A stretch of 18,865 bases of DNA, taken from NCBI GenBank assembly GCA_947371645.1, contig CANBQJ010000051.1:1-18865 (forward strand), in the 5' to 3' direction. Positions 8,189 to 16,570 of this stretch are shown one piece after another; the stretch's first letter is position 1, and the number at the start of each line of letters is the position of its first letter. The notes below the pieces were generated by a model that was not told the DNA's origin, searched no databases, and saw only the letters and a program-made list of their open reading frames with translations. The position numbers and the translations under genes were made by a program. The stretch is from Burkholderiales bacterium (GTDB taxonomy: Bacteria > Pseudomonadota > Gammaproteobacteria > Burkholderiales > Burkholderiaceae).

Positions 8189-8215
8189 TTGAGCAAGGGC
8201 GGCCCCTCCTAGACT
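8189..8215 (+). promoter_or_regulatory. Candidate sigma-70 promoter for the esterase/OmpW unit
   Basis: TTGAGC (8189-8194) and TAGACT (8210-8215) resemble -35 and -10 boxes, with a 15-base spacer that is shorter than ideal. Transcription would start near 8222, right at the inverted repeats that precede the esterase gene. The 130-base gap after the DUF4442 gene and its change to T-rich patches support an independent promoter here, but the exact boxes are uncertain. Confidence 0.35.
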
Positions 8216-8271
8216 GGCCAGAATTTCACTTCGTGTGAAAGACCAGTCAACTGGTGCCGCCCAGCGGCGCC
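8212..8271 (+). promoter_or_regulatory. Leader with competing inverted repeats before the GDSL esterase
   Basis: Several perfect inverted repeats are packed together here. TTTCAC (8224-8229) pairs with GTGAAA (8235-8240) around TTCGT. Outside it, GACTGG (8212-8217) can pair with CCAGTC (8243-8248). The same right-hand arm overlaps ACCAGT (8242-8247), which can instead pair with ACTGGT (8250-8255), so the two foldings exclude each other. Finally GGTGCCGC (8253-8260) and GCGGCGCC (8264-8271) form an 8-pair stem with one G-U pair, ending two bases before the GAGGAG ribosome site (8274-8279). The TTTCAC-N5-GTGAAA part could equally be a protein operator on DNA. Confidence 0.5.
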
Positions 8272-8287
8272 CTGAGGAGACCCAGAC

Positions 8288-9475
8288 ATGAAACTCATCA
8301 AGTACGCAGCCATTGCCCTGGCCTGCGCCCTGACCGCCTGCGGTGGCGGTGGTGGCAACAGTGGCACGACCAAGGTCAGCATCACCTCGGTGAAGGTGGC
8401 AGGCGCCAGCCTGGCTGACTCCGGCACGTTCGGCTACAAGTTCACCGTGCAGTCGTCGACCTACCCGCTGGTCTACACCGAGCGCGTCGCGGCCACCTAC
8501 GGCATTGCGGCCAACTTGTGCCCCAAGTACCTCTACAACGGTACGACCTTCGTGGCCAATCCACAAGCCGGCTGCACCAACTATGCGGTGGCCGGGGCGT
8601 CGGTCAACAGCTACAACTTCACTTACCACGCCGCACTGCCCACGATCCCCACCTCAGCGGTCAAGCAGCTGTCGGACATGGCCGCCACGGCGGCGGCCAG
8701 CGCAGCAGGCGGTTTCACCAGCAGCGATCTGGTGATCGTCGGTGAGTTCGCCGCCAACGACGTCAAGGACCTGGTCACCGCCTATTCGGGCTTGTCCACC
8801 GGGGGCACCGATTTCCAAACCATGTTGCTGACCCTGCTGGACTCGGGCACCGTCTCCGCCAACATGGGCACCGCACAAGGCCGCGCGACACTGGGTGTTT
8901 TGTACATGCAGAAGGTGGCAGACATGCAGCGCGACGCCATCAACGTCAGTTTGCTGGCCCACGGCGCCACTCGCGTGGCTGTGCTCAACTGCCTGGACGT
9001 GACGCTGACGCCCAAGTTCCAGGCGGTCGTGGCAAGCCTGGGCGGCAACGGCCCGGCCTTCCGTCAAATGGTGCAAGCCTGGGTTCAGGCCTACAACGCC
9101 CAGCTGAGCAGCGACCTGGCTGCCTACAGCAGCAAAGTGGCCATCGTGGACTTCTACACCAGCTTCACGGACGAGTTGAACGACCTTGCCCAATACAGCT
9201 TGAGCAACTCTGCCAACACGGTCTGTGACGAGGTGGTCAACAACAGTACCGTCACCTCGATCGCCACCGCAGGCACCACCTCGTTGGCCGACTTGTCGAC
9301 CGTAGGTGCATGCACAGCCACCGCAGCGTCGGCCATCACGCCGCATCAAAACGCGAACGGCACAGGCTGGTGGAACAGTTACCTCTTTGCAGACAACTTC
9401 CACCCCACGCCCTACGGCCACCTGCTGCTGGCCCGCCTCGTGGCCAAGCGTCTGACCGAAGCCGGCTGGCTGTGA
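8288..9475 (+). CDS. GDSL/SGNH-family esterase lipoprotein
   Basis: A 395-residue predicted lipoprotein with an SGNH hydrolase domain. The signal MKLIKYAAIALACALTAC has a lipobox with Cys18, followed by GGGGG. Block I reads GASLADSG instead of the classic GDSLSDSG; Ser41 is the predicted nucleophile. Block II is NYAVAGASV, block III is GEFAANDV with Asn157 as the oxyanion-hole residue, and block V is DNFHPT with Asp369 and His372, giving the full Ser-Asp-His set. The layout resembles secreted lipases/esterases of the PlaA or EstA passenger type, but without an autotransporter barrel. ATG 8288 has GAGGAG eight bases upstream. An OmpW-family gene starts 14 bases after its stop, so the two are surely co-transcribed. 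It probably acts on an ester or lipid in the envelope; the substrate is unknown. Confidence 0.87.
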   Translation: MKLIKYAAIALACALTACGGGGGNSGTTKVSITSVKVAGASLADSGTFGYKFTVQSSTYPLVYTERVAATYGIAANLCPKYLYNGTTFVANPQAGCTNYAVAGASVNSYNFTYHAALPTIPTSAVKQLSDMAATAAASAAGGFTSSDLVIVGEFAANDVKDLVTAYSGLSTGGTDFQTMLLTLLDSGTVSANMGTAQGRATLGVLYMQKVADMQRDAINVSLLAHGATRVAVLNCLDVTLTPKFQAVVASLGGNGPAFRQMVQAWVQAYNAQLSSDLAAYSSKVAIVDFYTSFTDELNDLAQYSLSNSANTVCDEVVNNSTVTSIATAGTTSLADLSTVGACTATAASAITPHQNANGTGWWNSYLFADNFHPTPYGHLLLARLVAKRLTEAGWL

Positions 9476-9489
9476 TGAAGGGAAATGAC

Positions 9490-10170
9490 ATGAACAACCG
9501 TATCCAATACACCTCGCTGACCCTGGCCATCGGCGCAGCACTGTGCTCGGCCCTGCCCGCACAGGCGCAATCCCAAGGCCAGTGGCTGTTCCGTGGCGGC
9601 TTCACCTCCGTGAAGCCTCAAGTCAAAAGCGGAGAACTCAGCGCGCCGACCGTGCCTGACACCCGCATCGACGTGACGCCCGACACCGTCATCGGTGGCG
9701 GCGTCTCTTACATGCTCACCGACAACTTCTCTGTGGACCTGCCCCTGGCCATGCCGGTGCACAGCCGAATCATGGGCGATGGCGCCATCAAGAGTTCTGG
9801 CGAGATCGGGCACACCAAGGCCTTGCCGGCCACCGCCTTTGCCCAGTACCGGTTTGGCAGCCCATCGTCGAGCATCCGCCCCTACCTGGGGGCTGGCCCG
9901 ACCTTCGCGTATTTCTTCGGCACCACCGGCAATGGCGCGTTGACGGGATTGACCAACACGGGCAGCGCGTCCACCACGCTCAAGATCAAGAACAAGCTCG
10001 GCCTGACCGCGCAGGTTGGGGCCACGGCGGCCCTGTCCGATCGGTGGTTTGTGGATGCGGTGGCCTACAAGACCTGGCTCAAAACCACCAGCACCCTGAG
10101 CACCGGCCAGACCATCGACGTCAAGCTCGACCCGGTGACAGTGGGTCTGTACGTCGGCTACCGCTACTGA
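9490..10170 (+). CDS. OmpW-family outer-membrane protein
   Basis: A 226-residue outer-membrane beta-barrel of the OmpW/AlkL type: an eight-stranded barrel that lets small hydrophobic molecules across the outer membrane. The signal peptide runs to AQA at residue 26. Family marks are WLFRGGFTSVKPQ near the mature N-terminus, IGGGVSYMLTDNFSVDLPLA, SSIRPYLGAGPTFAYFF, LTAQVGATAALSDRWFVDAV and the last strand VGLYVGYRY with a terminal aromatic residue for BAM insertion. I chose ATG 9490 because AAGGGA lies six bases upstream; another in-frame ATG at 9475 overlaps the esterase stop codon. It is followed by a strong terminator. Pairing with a secreted esterase suggests uptake of the esterase's hydrophobic product, which is inference only. 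Confidence 0.9.
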   Translation: MNNRIQYTSLTLAIGAALCSALPAQAQSQGQWLFRGGFTSVKPQVKSGELSAPTVPDTRIDVTPDTVIGGGVSYMLTDNFSVDLPLAMPVHSRIMGDGAIKSSGEIGHTKALPATAFAQYRFGSPSSSIRPYLGAGPTFAYFFGTTGNGALTGLTNTGSASTTLKIKNKLGLTAQVGATAALSDRWFVDAVAYKTWLKTTSTLSTGQTIDVKLDPVTVGLYVGYRY

Positions 10171-10214
10171 CCGATCCCGCATCGTTGGCCTGGCTCGCAC
10201 CAGGCAGAAACGAC

Positions 10215-10248
10215 AAGGCCGCCAGGGTTGCCCTCTGGCGGCCTTTTT
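10215..10248 (+). terminator. Intrinsic terminator of the esterase/OmpW unit
   Basis: AAGGCCGCCAG (10215-10225) and CTGGCGGCCTT (10235-10245) are perfect 11-base complements around a 9-base loop, and the second arm runs into TTTTT (10244-10248). It lies 44 bases after the OmpW stop. The A-run on the other side is short, so it may also act partly on transcripts coming from bioB. Confidence 0.9.
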
Positions 10249-10252
10249 CGTG

Positions 10253-10302
10253 GGCGCCCCATGGCGCCGAGGCGCTGAGGCATTGCAACCCGACCTGTCG
10301 GG
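10253..10302 (-). terminator. Possible stem-loops ending bioB transcription
   Basis: Two short hairpins lie just past the bioB stop on the minus strand. CCCGA and TCGGG (10289-10302) pair around four bases, and GGCGCC is repeated at 10253-10258 and 10263-10268 around CCAT, forming a 6-pair stem. Neither has a proper T-run, so they may only assist, with the strong terminator beyond them acting in both directions. Confidence 0.35.
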
Positions 10303-10310
10303 CCTCGGCC

Positions 10311-11390
10311 TCAGGCCGCCTGCACCTTGGCGGTCACCGCCTTGCCGCTCTTCAAGCCCAGCTTGGCCATCAGGGTGCGGTCACGCTCGACCTCGGGGTT
10401 GCCGGTGGTCAGCAGCTTGTCGCCATAGAAGATGGAGTTGGCGCCCGCCAGGAAGCACAGCGCCTGCACCGATTCGGGCATGCCCTGGCGACCGGCCGAC
10501 AGGCGCACGCGCGCCGTGGGCATGGTGATGCGGGCCACCGCGATCGTGCGCACGAACTCCAAAGGGTCCAGCGGCGGGGTGTCGGCCAGGGGCGTGCCGG
10601 GCACGCGCACCAGGTCGTTGATGGGCACCGACTCCGGGAACACGGGCAGGTTGGCCAGCTGGGCGATCAAGCCGGCGCGGCCTTCACGCGTCTCGCCCAT
10701 GCCCACGATGCCGCCGCTGCAGACCTTGATGTTCGCGTCGCGCACATGGCTCAGGGTGTCCAGGCGGTCCTGCATGTCGCGGGTGCTGACGATGTCGCCA
10801 TACAGCTCGGGTGCGGTGTCCAGGTTGTGGTTGTAGTAGTCCAGGCCGGCCTGTTTGAGCGACACGGCTTGCGTGTCGGTCAGCATGCCCAGCGTGCAGC
10901 AGGCCTCCAGGCCTTCTTGCTTGATCACGCCGATCAGTTCAGCCACCTTCTCGATGTCGCGGTCTTTGGGGGCGCGCCAGGCGGCGCCCATGCAGAAGCG
11001 GCTGGCACCGGCCTCGCGCGCGGCCACCACGGCTTCGCGCACCTCGTCTGGCGACATCAGCTTGCTGGCTTCCACGCCGGTATCGTGGCTGGCCGATTGC
11101 GGGCAGTAGCCGCAGTCTTCGGGGCAGCCGCCGGTCTTGACCGACAGCAGGGTGGCGTGCTCCACCTCGTTGGCGTCCCAATGCTGGCGGTGCACCTGCT
11201 GGGCCTGCCACAGCAGGTCGTTGAAGGGCAGGTTGAAGAGGTCCAGCACCCGGGCGCGGGGCCAGCGCAGCTGGCTTTCATCTGGCGGTGTGCAGTCGCC
11301 ACCGCAGCCGTGGGCGTTGAGCACCGGCTTCTTGCTCACGATGTGGATGGGTTGGGCCGCAACCGGTGCGGTGGTCGAACTCTGGGACAT
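10311..11390 (-). CDS. bioB: Biotin synthase BioB
   Basis: A 359-residue radical SAM enzyme that inserts sulfur into dethiobiotin to make biotin. The radical SAM motif CxxxCxxC is [13 protein letters not shown] (Cys89, Cys93, Cys96). Residues matching the [2Fe-2S] ligands of the E. coli enzyme are also present: the cysteines in [20 protein letters not shown] and [13 protein letters not shown] and the arginine in [11 protein letters not shown] 11390 is used; the frame stays open far upstream across the divergent gene, but that part is not BioB-like. Homology begins near [18 protein letters not shown], so about 40 residues precede the normal start, including HGCGGDC with two extra cysteines. 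No clear Shine-Dalgarno sequence is seen. It is a single gene, with no other bio gene in the window, and it would supply the cofactor of the carboxylase encoded at 4227-7568. Confidence 0.96.
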   Translation of the reverse strand: MSQSSTTAPVAAQPIHIVSKKPVLNAHGCGGDCTPPDESQLRWPRARVLDLFNLPFNDLLWQAQQVHRQHWDANEVEHATLLSVKTGGCPEDCGYCPQSASHDTGVEASKLMSPDEVREAVVAAREAGASRFCMGAAWRAPKDRDIEKVAELIGVIKQEGLEACCTLGMLTDTQAVSLKQAGLDYYNHNLDTAPELYGDIVSTRDMQDRLDTLSHVRDANIKVCSGGIVGMGETREGRAGLIAQLANLPVFPESVPINDLVRVPGTPLADTPPLDPLEFVRTIAVARITMPTARVRLSAGRQGMPESVQALCFLAGANSIFYGDKLLTTGNPEVERDRTLMAKLGLKSGKAVTAKVQAA

Positions 11391-11447
11391 GGGCAGCGGC
11401 CGCACCAGGGCAAACCGGGCGCAGCGAGGGTCGTTCAAGCAAGCGCC

Positions 11448-11453
11448 AGTGTA
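11448..11453 (-). promoter_or_regulatory. Candidate -10 box for bioB
   Basis: On the minus strand this reads TACACT, four of six matches to the -10 consensus, and it would start a message about 50 bases before the bioB start codon. No good -35 box is present at 16-18 bases, so an activator or a different start remains possible. Confidence 0.3.
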
Positions 11454-11476
11454 GTCCGTGTGGCCCCGGACCTGTG

Positions 11477-11520
11477 TGACGCAAAGATCAGCCTGATGAC
11501 GTGTGGGCTTGTTTGCGTCA
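11477..11520. promoter_or_regulatory. Nine-base inverted repeat between bioB and its divergent neighbour
   Basis: TGACGCAAA (11477-11485) and TTTGCGTCA (11512-11520) are perfect complements separated by 26 bases, midway in the 165-base gap between the two divergent genes. The arms do not match the known BirA box (TTGTAAACC-type) or the BioR site. The spacing between arm centres is 35 bases, not a whole number of helical turns of 10.5 but close to 3.3. It could be a regulator site pair, or the stem of an RNA hairpin if transcribed. Confidence 0.45.
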
Positions 11521-11555
11521 AGCTGGGTGCGAGGCGAGGGCGGTAAGCTAGGCGC

Positions 11556-12032
11556 ATGCGTTTTGAACACCTCATCGAAATCAATGCCGCCCCGGGTGCC
11601 ATGGGCGTGGTGGTGCCCACCTTCACCCCAGAACAGCTCTGGCAGGGCCTGATGCTGAAGGTGCGCGAGCCGCAGCGCTTCCCCATGGGGCCTGAGCGCT
11701 GCACCGTGCAGGACGAAGGCGATGGCCTGTTGCGGCGCGAGCAGGTCTACGGCCCGCACACCCTGGTCGACCACATCCGCGTGACGCCGCAGCGCGCCCT
11801 GCAGTTCACGCCCGAGGCCCACGGCGACACCACGCCCATCCAGCTGACGGTCACCATCGAGGCGCCCAACGACGCCCAGCTGCTGCTGCGCTATGTCTAC
11901 GAGGCGGTGGGGGCGCAAAGCGCGGAAGAGGCCTACTTCAACGACTACCGCTACAGCGCCTGGCTGGCCCACGACCGCGACACCGTGCGCACCCTGCGCC
12001 AGTGGCTGGTCGAAGGCGGGCTCACACCCTGA
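11556..12032 (+). CDS. AtaL-like (DUF1857) SRPBCC-fold protein
   Basis: A 158-residue protein of the AtaL/DUF1857 family, part of the START/SRPBCC helix-grip superfamily that holds hydrophobic ligands in a deep cavity. Recognisable segments are [34 protein letters not shown] (family signature), [20 protein letters not shown] and the C-terminal helix region [19 protein letters not shown]. No experimentally firm function is known for the family. ATG 11556 has no Shine-Dalgarno sequence, but TAAGCT (11544-11549) sits 6 bases before it, which would fit a leaderless message. It is divergent from bioB and overlaps the histidine kinase gene tail to tail by 11 bases. Confidence 0.82.
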   Translation: MRFEHLIEINAAPGAMGVVVPTFTPEQLWQGLMLKVREPQRFPMGPERCTVQDEGDGLLRREQVYGPHTLVDHIRVTPQRALQFTPEAHGDTTPIQLTVTIEAPNDAQLLLRYVYEAVGAQSAEEAYFNDYRYSAWLAHDRDTVRTLRQWLVEGGLTP

Positions 12033-13950
12033 GGGCGGCGGTGGCCTCCTTGCGGGGGGCTTGATCACTGCGGACGGCGCATGCGGGCAGGCGCACGGAG
12101 AAGCGTGAACCCACCCCCGGCTCGCTGTGAACGCCGACGCTGCCTTGCATGCGGGTGACCAGCTGCTGCACGATGTACAGCCCCAGACCGGTGCCTTCCA
12201 CACTGCCCAGGGTGGCCGCTTCCAGGCGTTTGAAGGGTTGAAACAGCTCCTGGAGGTCTTGCGGCCCCATGCCGGCCCCGGTGTCGGACACCTCGATCAG
12301 CACGCAGGCCTCGGCCCCCTCGTCTTCGGCGCGGGCCAGCACCGTGACCCGCCCGCCCGGACGGTTGTACTTGCAGGCGTTGCTCAAGAGGTTGACCACC
12401 ACCTGCTGCAGCCGCTGCCCATCCGCCAGCGCCAGCGGTGTGTCGTGGGGGCGCTGGTGCTCGATGTGCACGCCGGCTTGCTGCCGCGCGCCTTCGACCA
12501 GCGGCAGGCAGGCGGCGATGCAGGCGTTGACGTCGGTGGGCAGGAGCTTGAGGTCGATCACGCCGGATTCGACCTTGCTGAGGTCCATCACGTCTTCCAC
12601 CAGGCGCAGCAGCTGCTGGCCCGCGCCCAGGATCCATTGCACCTGTTGGCGCTGCTGGGGCGACATGGGGGCCTGGTGGTCCAGCTGCAGCAGTTGCGCG
12701 AAGCCCAGCACCGCGTTCAGTGGCGTGCGCAGCTCGTGGCTCAGGCGCGACAGGAAGGCCCGCTGGGCCTCGGCCACGCGCTGGGCGGCATCGCGCTGGC
12801 TGGCGTGCTCGGCGCGCAGCACCTCTTCGCTGACGTCGCGCACCACGCCCACGCCACGGCCCGCGGCCAGGCCCGAGCGCAGGTCGATGCGGCCGATGCT
12901 CTCCAGGTGGCGCACCTCGCCGTCGCCGGTGACCAGCCGGTAACGCACCTGGAAGATGTCGCCGCCTCGCACGGCCGCGTCCACGCGATGCCCCACCTGA
13001 TCGCCATCGGGTGGCACCATGCGTTCATGCAGCAGGCGCCGGTTGACGGTCACAGGCAGGGGCCCCAGGTCGTGCATGAGGGCGGTGCGCGCGTCCATGT
13101 GCACTTCGTTTTTGAGCATGTCGAACTGGTAGAGGCCCAGCTGCGCCGTCTGGGCGGCCAGTTCCCACTGGCGGTGGGCCTCGCGGGCATGGTGCTCGTG
13201 GCGCCGCAGCTGGTGCAGCACCTGCCGCATCCACCAGGCAAAGGCCAGGGTCATGAGCACAAAGGCCCCGCCCAAGCCACCCATCAGGATCAACTCGGTC
13301 TGGCGTGCCGCACGGCCCAGGTGGCTGCTGAAGCGCAGCTCCTGCGTCTGCAGGGCGAGGCCCAGCTGGTTCACGCGTTGCAGGCCGGGCTCCAGTTGCT
13401 GGGGCGGCAGCTGCGCCATGACCATCGGGCGCATGCGGGCTGCTTCCTGACGCAGCAACTGGATCAGGGCGTCGCCTTCGGTCCAGGCCTGCAGCGCGTC
13501 ACGGAAGAGCCAGCGGTCGCCGAACCACAGGAAGAGCCGGATCATGCTGTCGATGTCATCGGGGTGGTTGCCCCCAAAAAGCAGGCCGGCCCGGGCGCGT
13601 GAGCGGTCGGGCGTGGGCAGCATGAGGGCTTCGCGGGCCTGGCGGTCGCCTTCGGGCACGGCCAGGGCGGCTTCAAACTCGGCGTAATCCAGCGGGTTGC
13701 GGCTCACCGAGAAGTCACGCAGGTGCTGCACGGCCGTGGCGCGGCCCTTGGACCACAGGCTTTCACCGCCAACGTAGGCCCGCACGGCGCCCAGGACGTA
13801 GATGCTGGCCGTGGCCAGCAAGGTCAGCGCGCCCAGCACCACCAGCGTAGGCACCAGCACGCGCAGTGGCAGCCGTGGCGGGGGCTGGTGCGGGTCATCC
13901 TCAGCCATGTGGGCTACGTCCCCTTTGTCATCCAGGTCGATGTCCGGCAT
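12022..13950 (-). CDS. Membrane sensor histidine kinase with PAS domain
   Basis: A 642-residue two-component sensor kinase. From the N-terminus: a transmembrane helix (about residues 30-58), a periplasmic sensor region of about 160 residues containing [16 protein letters not shown] and [11 protein letters not shown], a second helix (about 219-242), a PAS domain (about 265-375), the phosphoacceptor helix [18 protein letters not shown] with His405, and the ATPase domain with the N box [10 protein letters not shown], the G1 box DTGAGM and the G2 box [12 protein letters not shown]. All catalytic boxes are intact. There is no receiver domain and no response regulator beside it. The start is uncertain: ATG 13950 is used, ATG 13908 or GTG 14025 are possible, none with a good ribosome site. 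It lies 116 bases after thiDE on the same strand, so read-through from the thiamine operon is possible. The signal is unknown. Confidence 0.9.
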   Translation of the reverse strand: MPDIDLDDKGDVAHMAEDDPHQPPPRLPLRVLVPTLVVLGALTLLATASIYVLGAVRAYVGGESLWSKGRATAVQHLRDFSVSRNPLDYAEFEAALAVPEGDRQAREALMLPTPDRSRARAGLLFGGNHPDDIDSMIRLFLWFGDRWLFRDALQAWTEGDALIQLLRQEAARMRPMVMAQLPPQQLEPGLQRVNQLGLALQTQELRFSSHLGRAARQTELILMGGLGGAFVLMTLAFAWWMRQVLHQLRRHEHHAREAHRQWELAAQTAQLGLYQFDMLKNEVHMDARTALMHDLGPLPVTVNRRLLHERMVPPDGDQVGHRVDAAVRGGDIFQVRYRLVTGDGEVRHLESIGRIDLRSGLAAGRGVGVVRDVSEEVLRAEHASQRDAAQRVAEAQRAFLSRLSHELRTPLNAVLGFAQLLQLDHQAPMSPQQRQQVQWILGAGQQLLRLVEDVMDLSKVESGVIDLKLLPTDVNACIAACLPLVEGARQQAGVHIEHQRPHDTPLALADGQRLQQVVVNLLSNACKYNRPGGRVTVLARAEDEGAEACVLIEVSDTGAGMGPQDLQELFQPFKRLEAATLGSVEGTGLGLYIVQQLVTRMQGSVGVHSEPGVGSRFSVRLPACAVRSDQAPRKEATAALRV

Positions 13951-14043
13951 GGTTGGCGCTCTGGCCCGGTGGGTCAAGTGGGTAACCACCCTGACCTGTC
14001 GTCCATGCCGTGCCTGCTGTGGCACTTTGCCTGAACTTTGCCC

Positions 14044-14073
14044 CCCCTGATGGTCGCGTCAGGACTTCAGGGG
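14044..14073 (-). terminator. Imperfect stem-loop at the thiDE stop codon
   Basis: CCCCTGA and TCAGGGG (14044-14050 and 14067-14073) are complementary, with an inner GTC/GAC pair of arms, and the first arm on the minus strand includes the thiDE stop codon. There is no T-run after it. It may reduce read-through from the thiamine operon into the histidine kinase gene or stabilise the thi message; it is not a classic terminator. Confidence 0.35.
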
Positions 14074-15761
14074 CAAGGCCGGGGCAGCACGGCGTGGGGC
14101 AAGGTCATCGGGCCGGTGGCTGGGCCGGCCTGGTCGGCTTGTGCCGCCCTGGCCGTCCGGATGGCCACTTGCAAGGCGGGCAGCGCCTCGCGCATGGCGT
14201 CGCGGGTGCTGCCCAGGCCGCGCACCACACACACGGCCGCGGGGCCACAGGCCGCGGCCTGGGCCACGTCGGCCGGGGTGAGCAGGCCGCCGATGGCCAC
14301 CACGGGCACGGGGCTGTGGGCCACCCACCAGCGCAGGTTGTCCGTGCCCTGGGGCAGCCAGGGCATGTCCTTGGTGGTGGTGGCCTGCACCGGGCCACAG
14401 GCGATGTAGCTGGCGCCGCAGCCGGCGGCACGCGCCAGCTCCCACAGGCTGTGCGAGCTCAGGCCCAGCATCAGACGCGGAGCGGCGGTGCGCAAGCGCT
14501 GGAGGAATGCCGTTGGCAGCGTCGACAGGTCTTCCTGGCCCAGGTGCAGGCCGATGCCTGTGCCTGTGCCTTGCCGCCCGATGGCGTCCAGCAGCGCTTC
14601 GCCATGGTCGTTGACGACAAGCTGGGTGCCGTCGGTGCGTGCCAGGGCAAGCACCCCGTCGAGCAAGGCCTCGCGTTCGGCGGCCGGCAGGGCGGAGAGG
14701 TCACGCTTGTCGCGCCACTGCACGCAGCGCAGGCCCACAGCCAGGGCATCGGCCAGGCGGTCGGTGTCGGGCACGATGGCGTAGAGGCCATCGGCGGGTG
14801 GGGTGTAGGGGGCAAAGGCCTGGTGGCCGGGCTCGCACGCCCAGGGCAGGGCGGTGCCGATGCCCAGCCAGGGCCAGGGCAGGCCGCCTTGGGCGGGCGT
14901 CTGCCACAGGCGCAGCACGGGGGTCTTCACCGGGCCCCGCCCCTGGCCCGCCGGGTGGCCCTGTGACAAGGCCTGGCGCGTGAGCACATTGGCCAGCACG
15001 GCCGCGTCGGCGGCCACATGGCCCAGCGCCAGGGCGCAGGCCACGGCGGTGGCATGGGTGCAGCCGGTGCCGTGGTGGTGAGGCGTGTCCACGCGCGGGG
15101 CCACCAGCCAGCCCTGGGCGTGAGGGGTGTCCAGCCAGTCCATGCACCAGCGGCCTTGGGGGTCGTCGCCGCCGGTGATCAGCACGGCCTGGGTGCCTTG
15201 CCCGCGGGGTTGGGCCGCCAGCGAGGCCCAGTCCTGGGTGACATCGTCGGTGCGCAAGCCGGCCAGGGCCAGGGCCTCGCGGCGGTTGGGGGTGATCACC
15301 GTGGCGCGGGGCAGCAGCCAGTCGCGGTAGGCCTGCACGACGGCCTCGCTGGCAAAGGGGGCGCCGCCAGCGCTGGCTTTGAGCACCGGGTCCACGACCA
15401 GGGGCAGGTGCTGGTGCGGGCCGATGCCGGGTGGGGCATGGGCGCGCAGGCGGTCTACCCATTGCGCCACGACCTGGATCAGCTCGACGCTGCCCAGCAG
15501 GCCGGTCTTGATGGCGCGCGGCGGCAGGTCGGTGGACAGGGCTTGCAGCTGGGCGTGCAGCACCTCTGGCGCCACCGGGTGAATGGCCACCACACCCTGC
15601 GAGTTCTGCGCGGTGAGGCAGGCGGCCACGGGGCACAGGTGCAGGCCCAGGGCGTCGGCGGCGCGCTGGTCGGCACTCAGGCCGGCGCCACCTGCCGGGT
15701 CCAGCCCGGCGATGCTCCAGATGACCGGCCGAGGGGCCGCCGACAGGGGGGCCTGGCTCAC
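14067..15761 (-). CDS. thiDE: Bifunctional ThiD-ThiE: HMP(-P) kinase fused to thiamine-phosphate synthase
   Basis: A 564-residue fusion for the last steps of thiamine phosphate synthesis. Residues about 12-275 are ThiD, which phosphorylates hydroxymethylpyrimidine twice: [49 protein letters not shown] and the anion-hole motif HGTGCTHA. Residues about 325-520 are ThiE, which joins the pyrimidine diphosphate to thiazole phosphate: CVQWRDKRD (from QLRxK), [30 protein letters not shown] and [13 protein letters not shown]. All main binding residues of both halves are present. A Pro/Trp-rich linker (about 280-322) joins them, and about 40 residues trail the ThiE domain. The start is GTG 15761, which overlaps the thiG stop codon as GTGA, a sign of translational coupling. 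An ATP- and Mg-dependent cytosolic enzyme. Confidence 0.95.
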   Translation of the reverse strand: MSQAPLSAAPRPVIWSIAGLDPAGGAGLSADQRAADALGLHLCPVAACLTAQNSQGVVAIHPVAPEVLHAQLQALSTDLPPRAIKTGLLGSVELIQVVAQWVDRLRAHAPPGIGPHQHLPLVVDPVLKASAGGAPFASEAVVQAYRDWLLPRATVITPNRREALALAGLRTDDVTQDWASLAAQPRGQGTQAVLITGGDDPQGRWCMDWLDTPHAQGWLVAPRVDTPHHHGTGCTHATAVACALALGHVAADAAVLANVLTRQALSQGHPAGQGRGPVKTPVLRLWQTPAQGGLPWPWLGIGTALPWACEPGHQAFAPYTPPADGLYAIVPDTDRLADALAVGLRCVQWRDKRDLSALPAAEREALLDGVLALARTDGTQLVVNDHGEALLDAIGRQGTGTGIGLHLGQEDLSTLPTAFLQRLRTAAPRLMLGLSSHSLWELARAAGCGASYIACGPVQATTTKDMPWLPQGTDNLRWWVAHSPVPVVAIGGLLTPADVAQAAACGPAAVCVVRGLGSTRDAMREALPALQVAIRTARAAQADQAGPATGPMTLPHAVLPRPCP

Positions 15762-16570
15762 AGCAGCACGAAGGGTTGACCGCCCACTGGCGTGGAAGCC
15801 ACGGCCACATCGCTGGTAGGCATCAGGCCTGCCAGGCGCCCCTGTCGACCGCCCTCGACGGCTTGCGCGAAGGCGCGCGCCATGCGCACCGGGTCGGCAG
15901 ACTGCGACACGGCCGAGTTGAGCAGCACGGCGTCCATGCCCAGCTCCATGGCCGCGGCGGCATGCGAGGGCGCGCCCAGGCCCGCATCGACGATCAGGGT
16001 GATGTGGGGCAGGCGGGCGCGCAGGGTGCGCAGCGCCCAGGGGTTGAGCAGGCCCAGGCCGGAGCCGATGGGCGCGGCCCAGGGCATGAGGATCTGGCAG
16101 CCGGCGTCGACCAGGCGCTGGGCGCTGACCAGGTCATCGGTGCAATAGGGCAGCACGGTGAAGCCGTCGCGGTTGAGCTGGCGCGCGGCTTCGACCAGCT
16201 CGAAGGGGTCGGGCTGCAGGGTCTGCTCGTCACCCACCACTTCGAGCTTGATCCAGCTGGTGTCCAGCAGTTCACGCGCCATGTGGGCCAGGGTGATGGC
16301 TTCTTGCGCGCTGCGGCAGCCTGCAGTGTTGGGCAGCAGGTGGGCGCCGCGTTCGCGGGCGGTGTCGCGGATGATCTGCACGAAGCCGTTGTCGCCGCCC
16401 ACCGCCAGGGTGCGCTTGAGGCCCAGGGTCAGCACCTGGCTGCCGGAAGCTTCGATGGCCTGGCGCAGCACGGCGGGGGAGGGGTAGCCAGCCGTGCCCA
16501 GCAAAAAGCGGCTGGCGAGGGTGACGTCACCTACTTGCCAGGTGTCTGGCGTGGTGTCTGCCGAATTCAT
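15758..16570 (-). CDS. thiG: Thiazole synthase ThiG
   Basis: A 270-residue TIM-barrel enzyme that condenses 1-deoxyxylulose 5-phosphate, dehydroglycine and sulfur from ThiS thiocarboxylate into the thiazole phosphate. Family marks are [38 protein letters not shown] with Lys108 as the Schiff-base lysine, [18 protein letters not shown] in the phosphate-binding loop, and [23 protein letters not shown] 16570 is five bases past the thiS stop and has GGAGG nine bases upstream, within the end of thiS; the frame extends to 16603 without further homology. Its stop overlaps the thiDE start by four bases. Length and motifs are normal for the family. Confidence 0.97.
   Translation of the reverse strand: MNSADTTPDTWQVGDVTLASRFLLGTAGYPSPAVLRQAIEASGSQVLTLGLKRTLAVGGDNGFVQIIRDTARERGAHLLPNTAGCRSAQEAITLAHMARELLDTSWIKLEVVGDEQTLQPDPFELVEAARQLNRDGFTVLPYCTDDLVSAQRLVDAGCQILMPWAAPIGSGLGLLNPWALRTLRARLPHITLIVDAGLGAPSHAAAAMELGMDAVLLNSAVSQSADPVRMARAFAQAVEGGRQGRLAGLMPTSDVAVASTPVGGQPFVLL

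Noticed and set aside
11477..11520. BirA or BioR binding site upstream of bioB
   Set aside because: The arms TGACGCAAA/TTTGCGTCA do not match the TTGTAAACC-type BirA box or the short BioR palindrome, so I leave the repeat unassigned.
10044..11546. A 500-residue plus-strand frame across the OmpW end and bioB
   Set aside because: It runs through a strong terminator and antisense to bioB, with no domain signal.
11391..12203. Upstream extension of the bioB frame to 12203
   Set aside because: The extra residues are antisense to the AtaL-like gene and do not resemble BioB; ATG 11390 is the sensible start.
12127..13602. A 491-residue plus-strand frame opposite the histidine kinase
   Set aside because: Antisense to intact kinase motifs; composition is typical of a GC-bias artefact.
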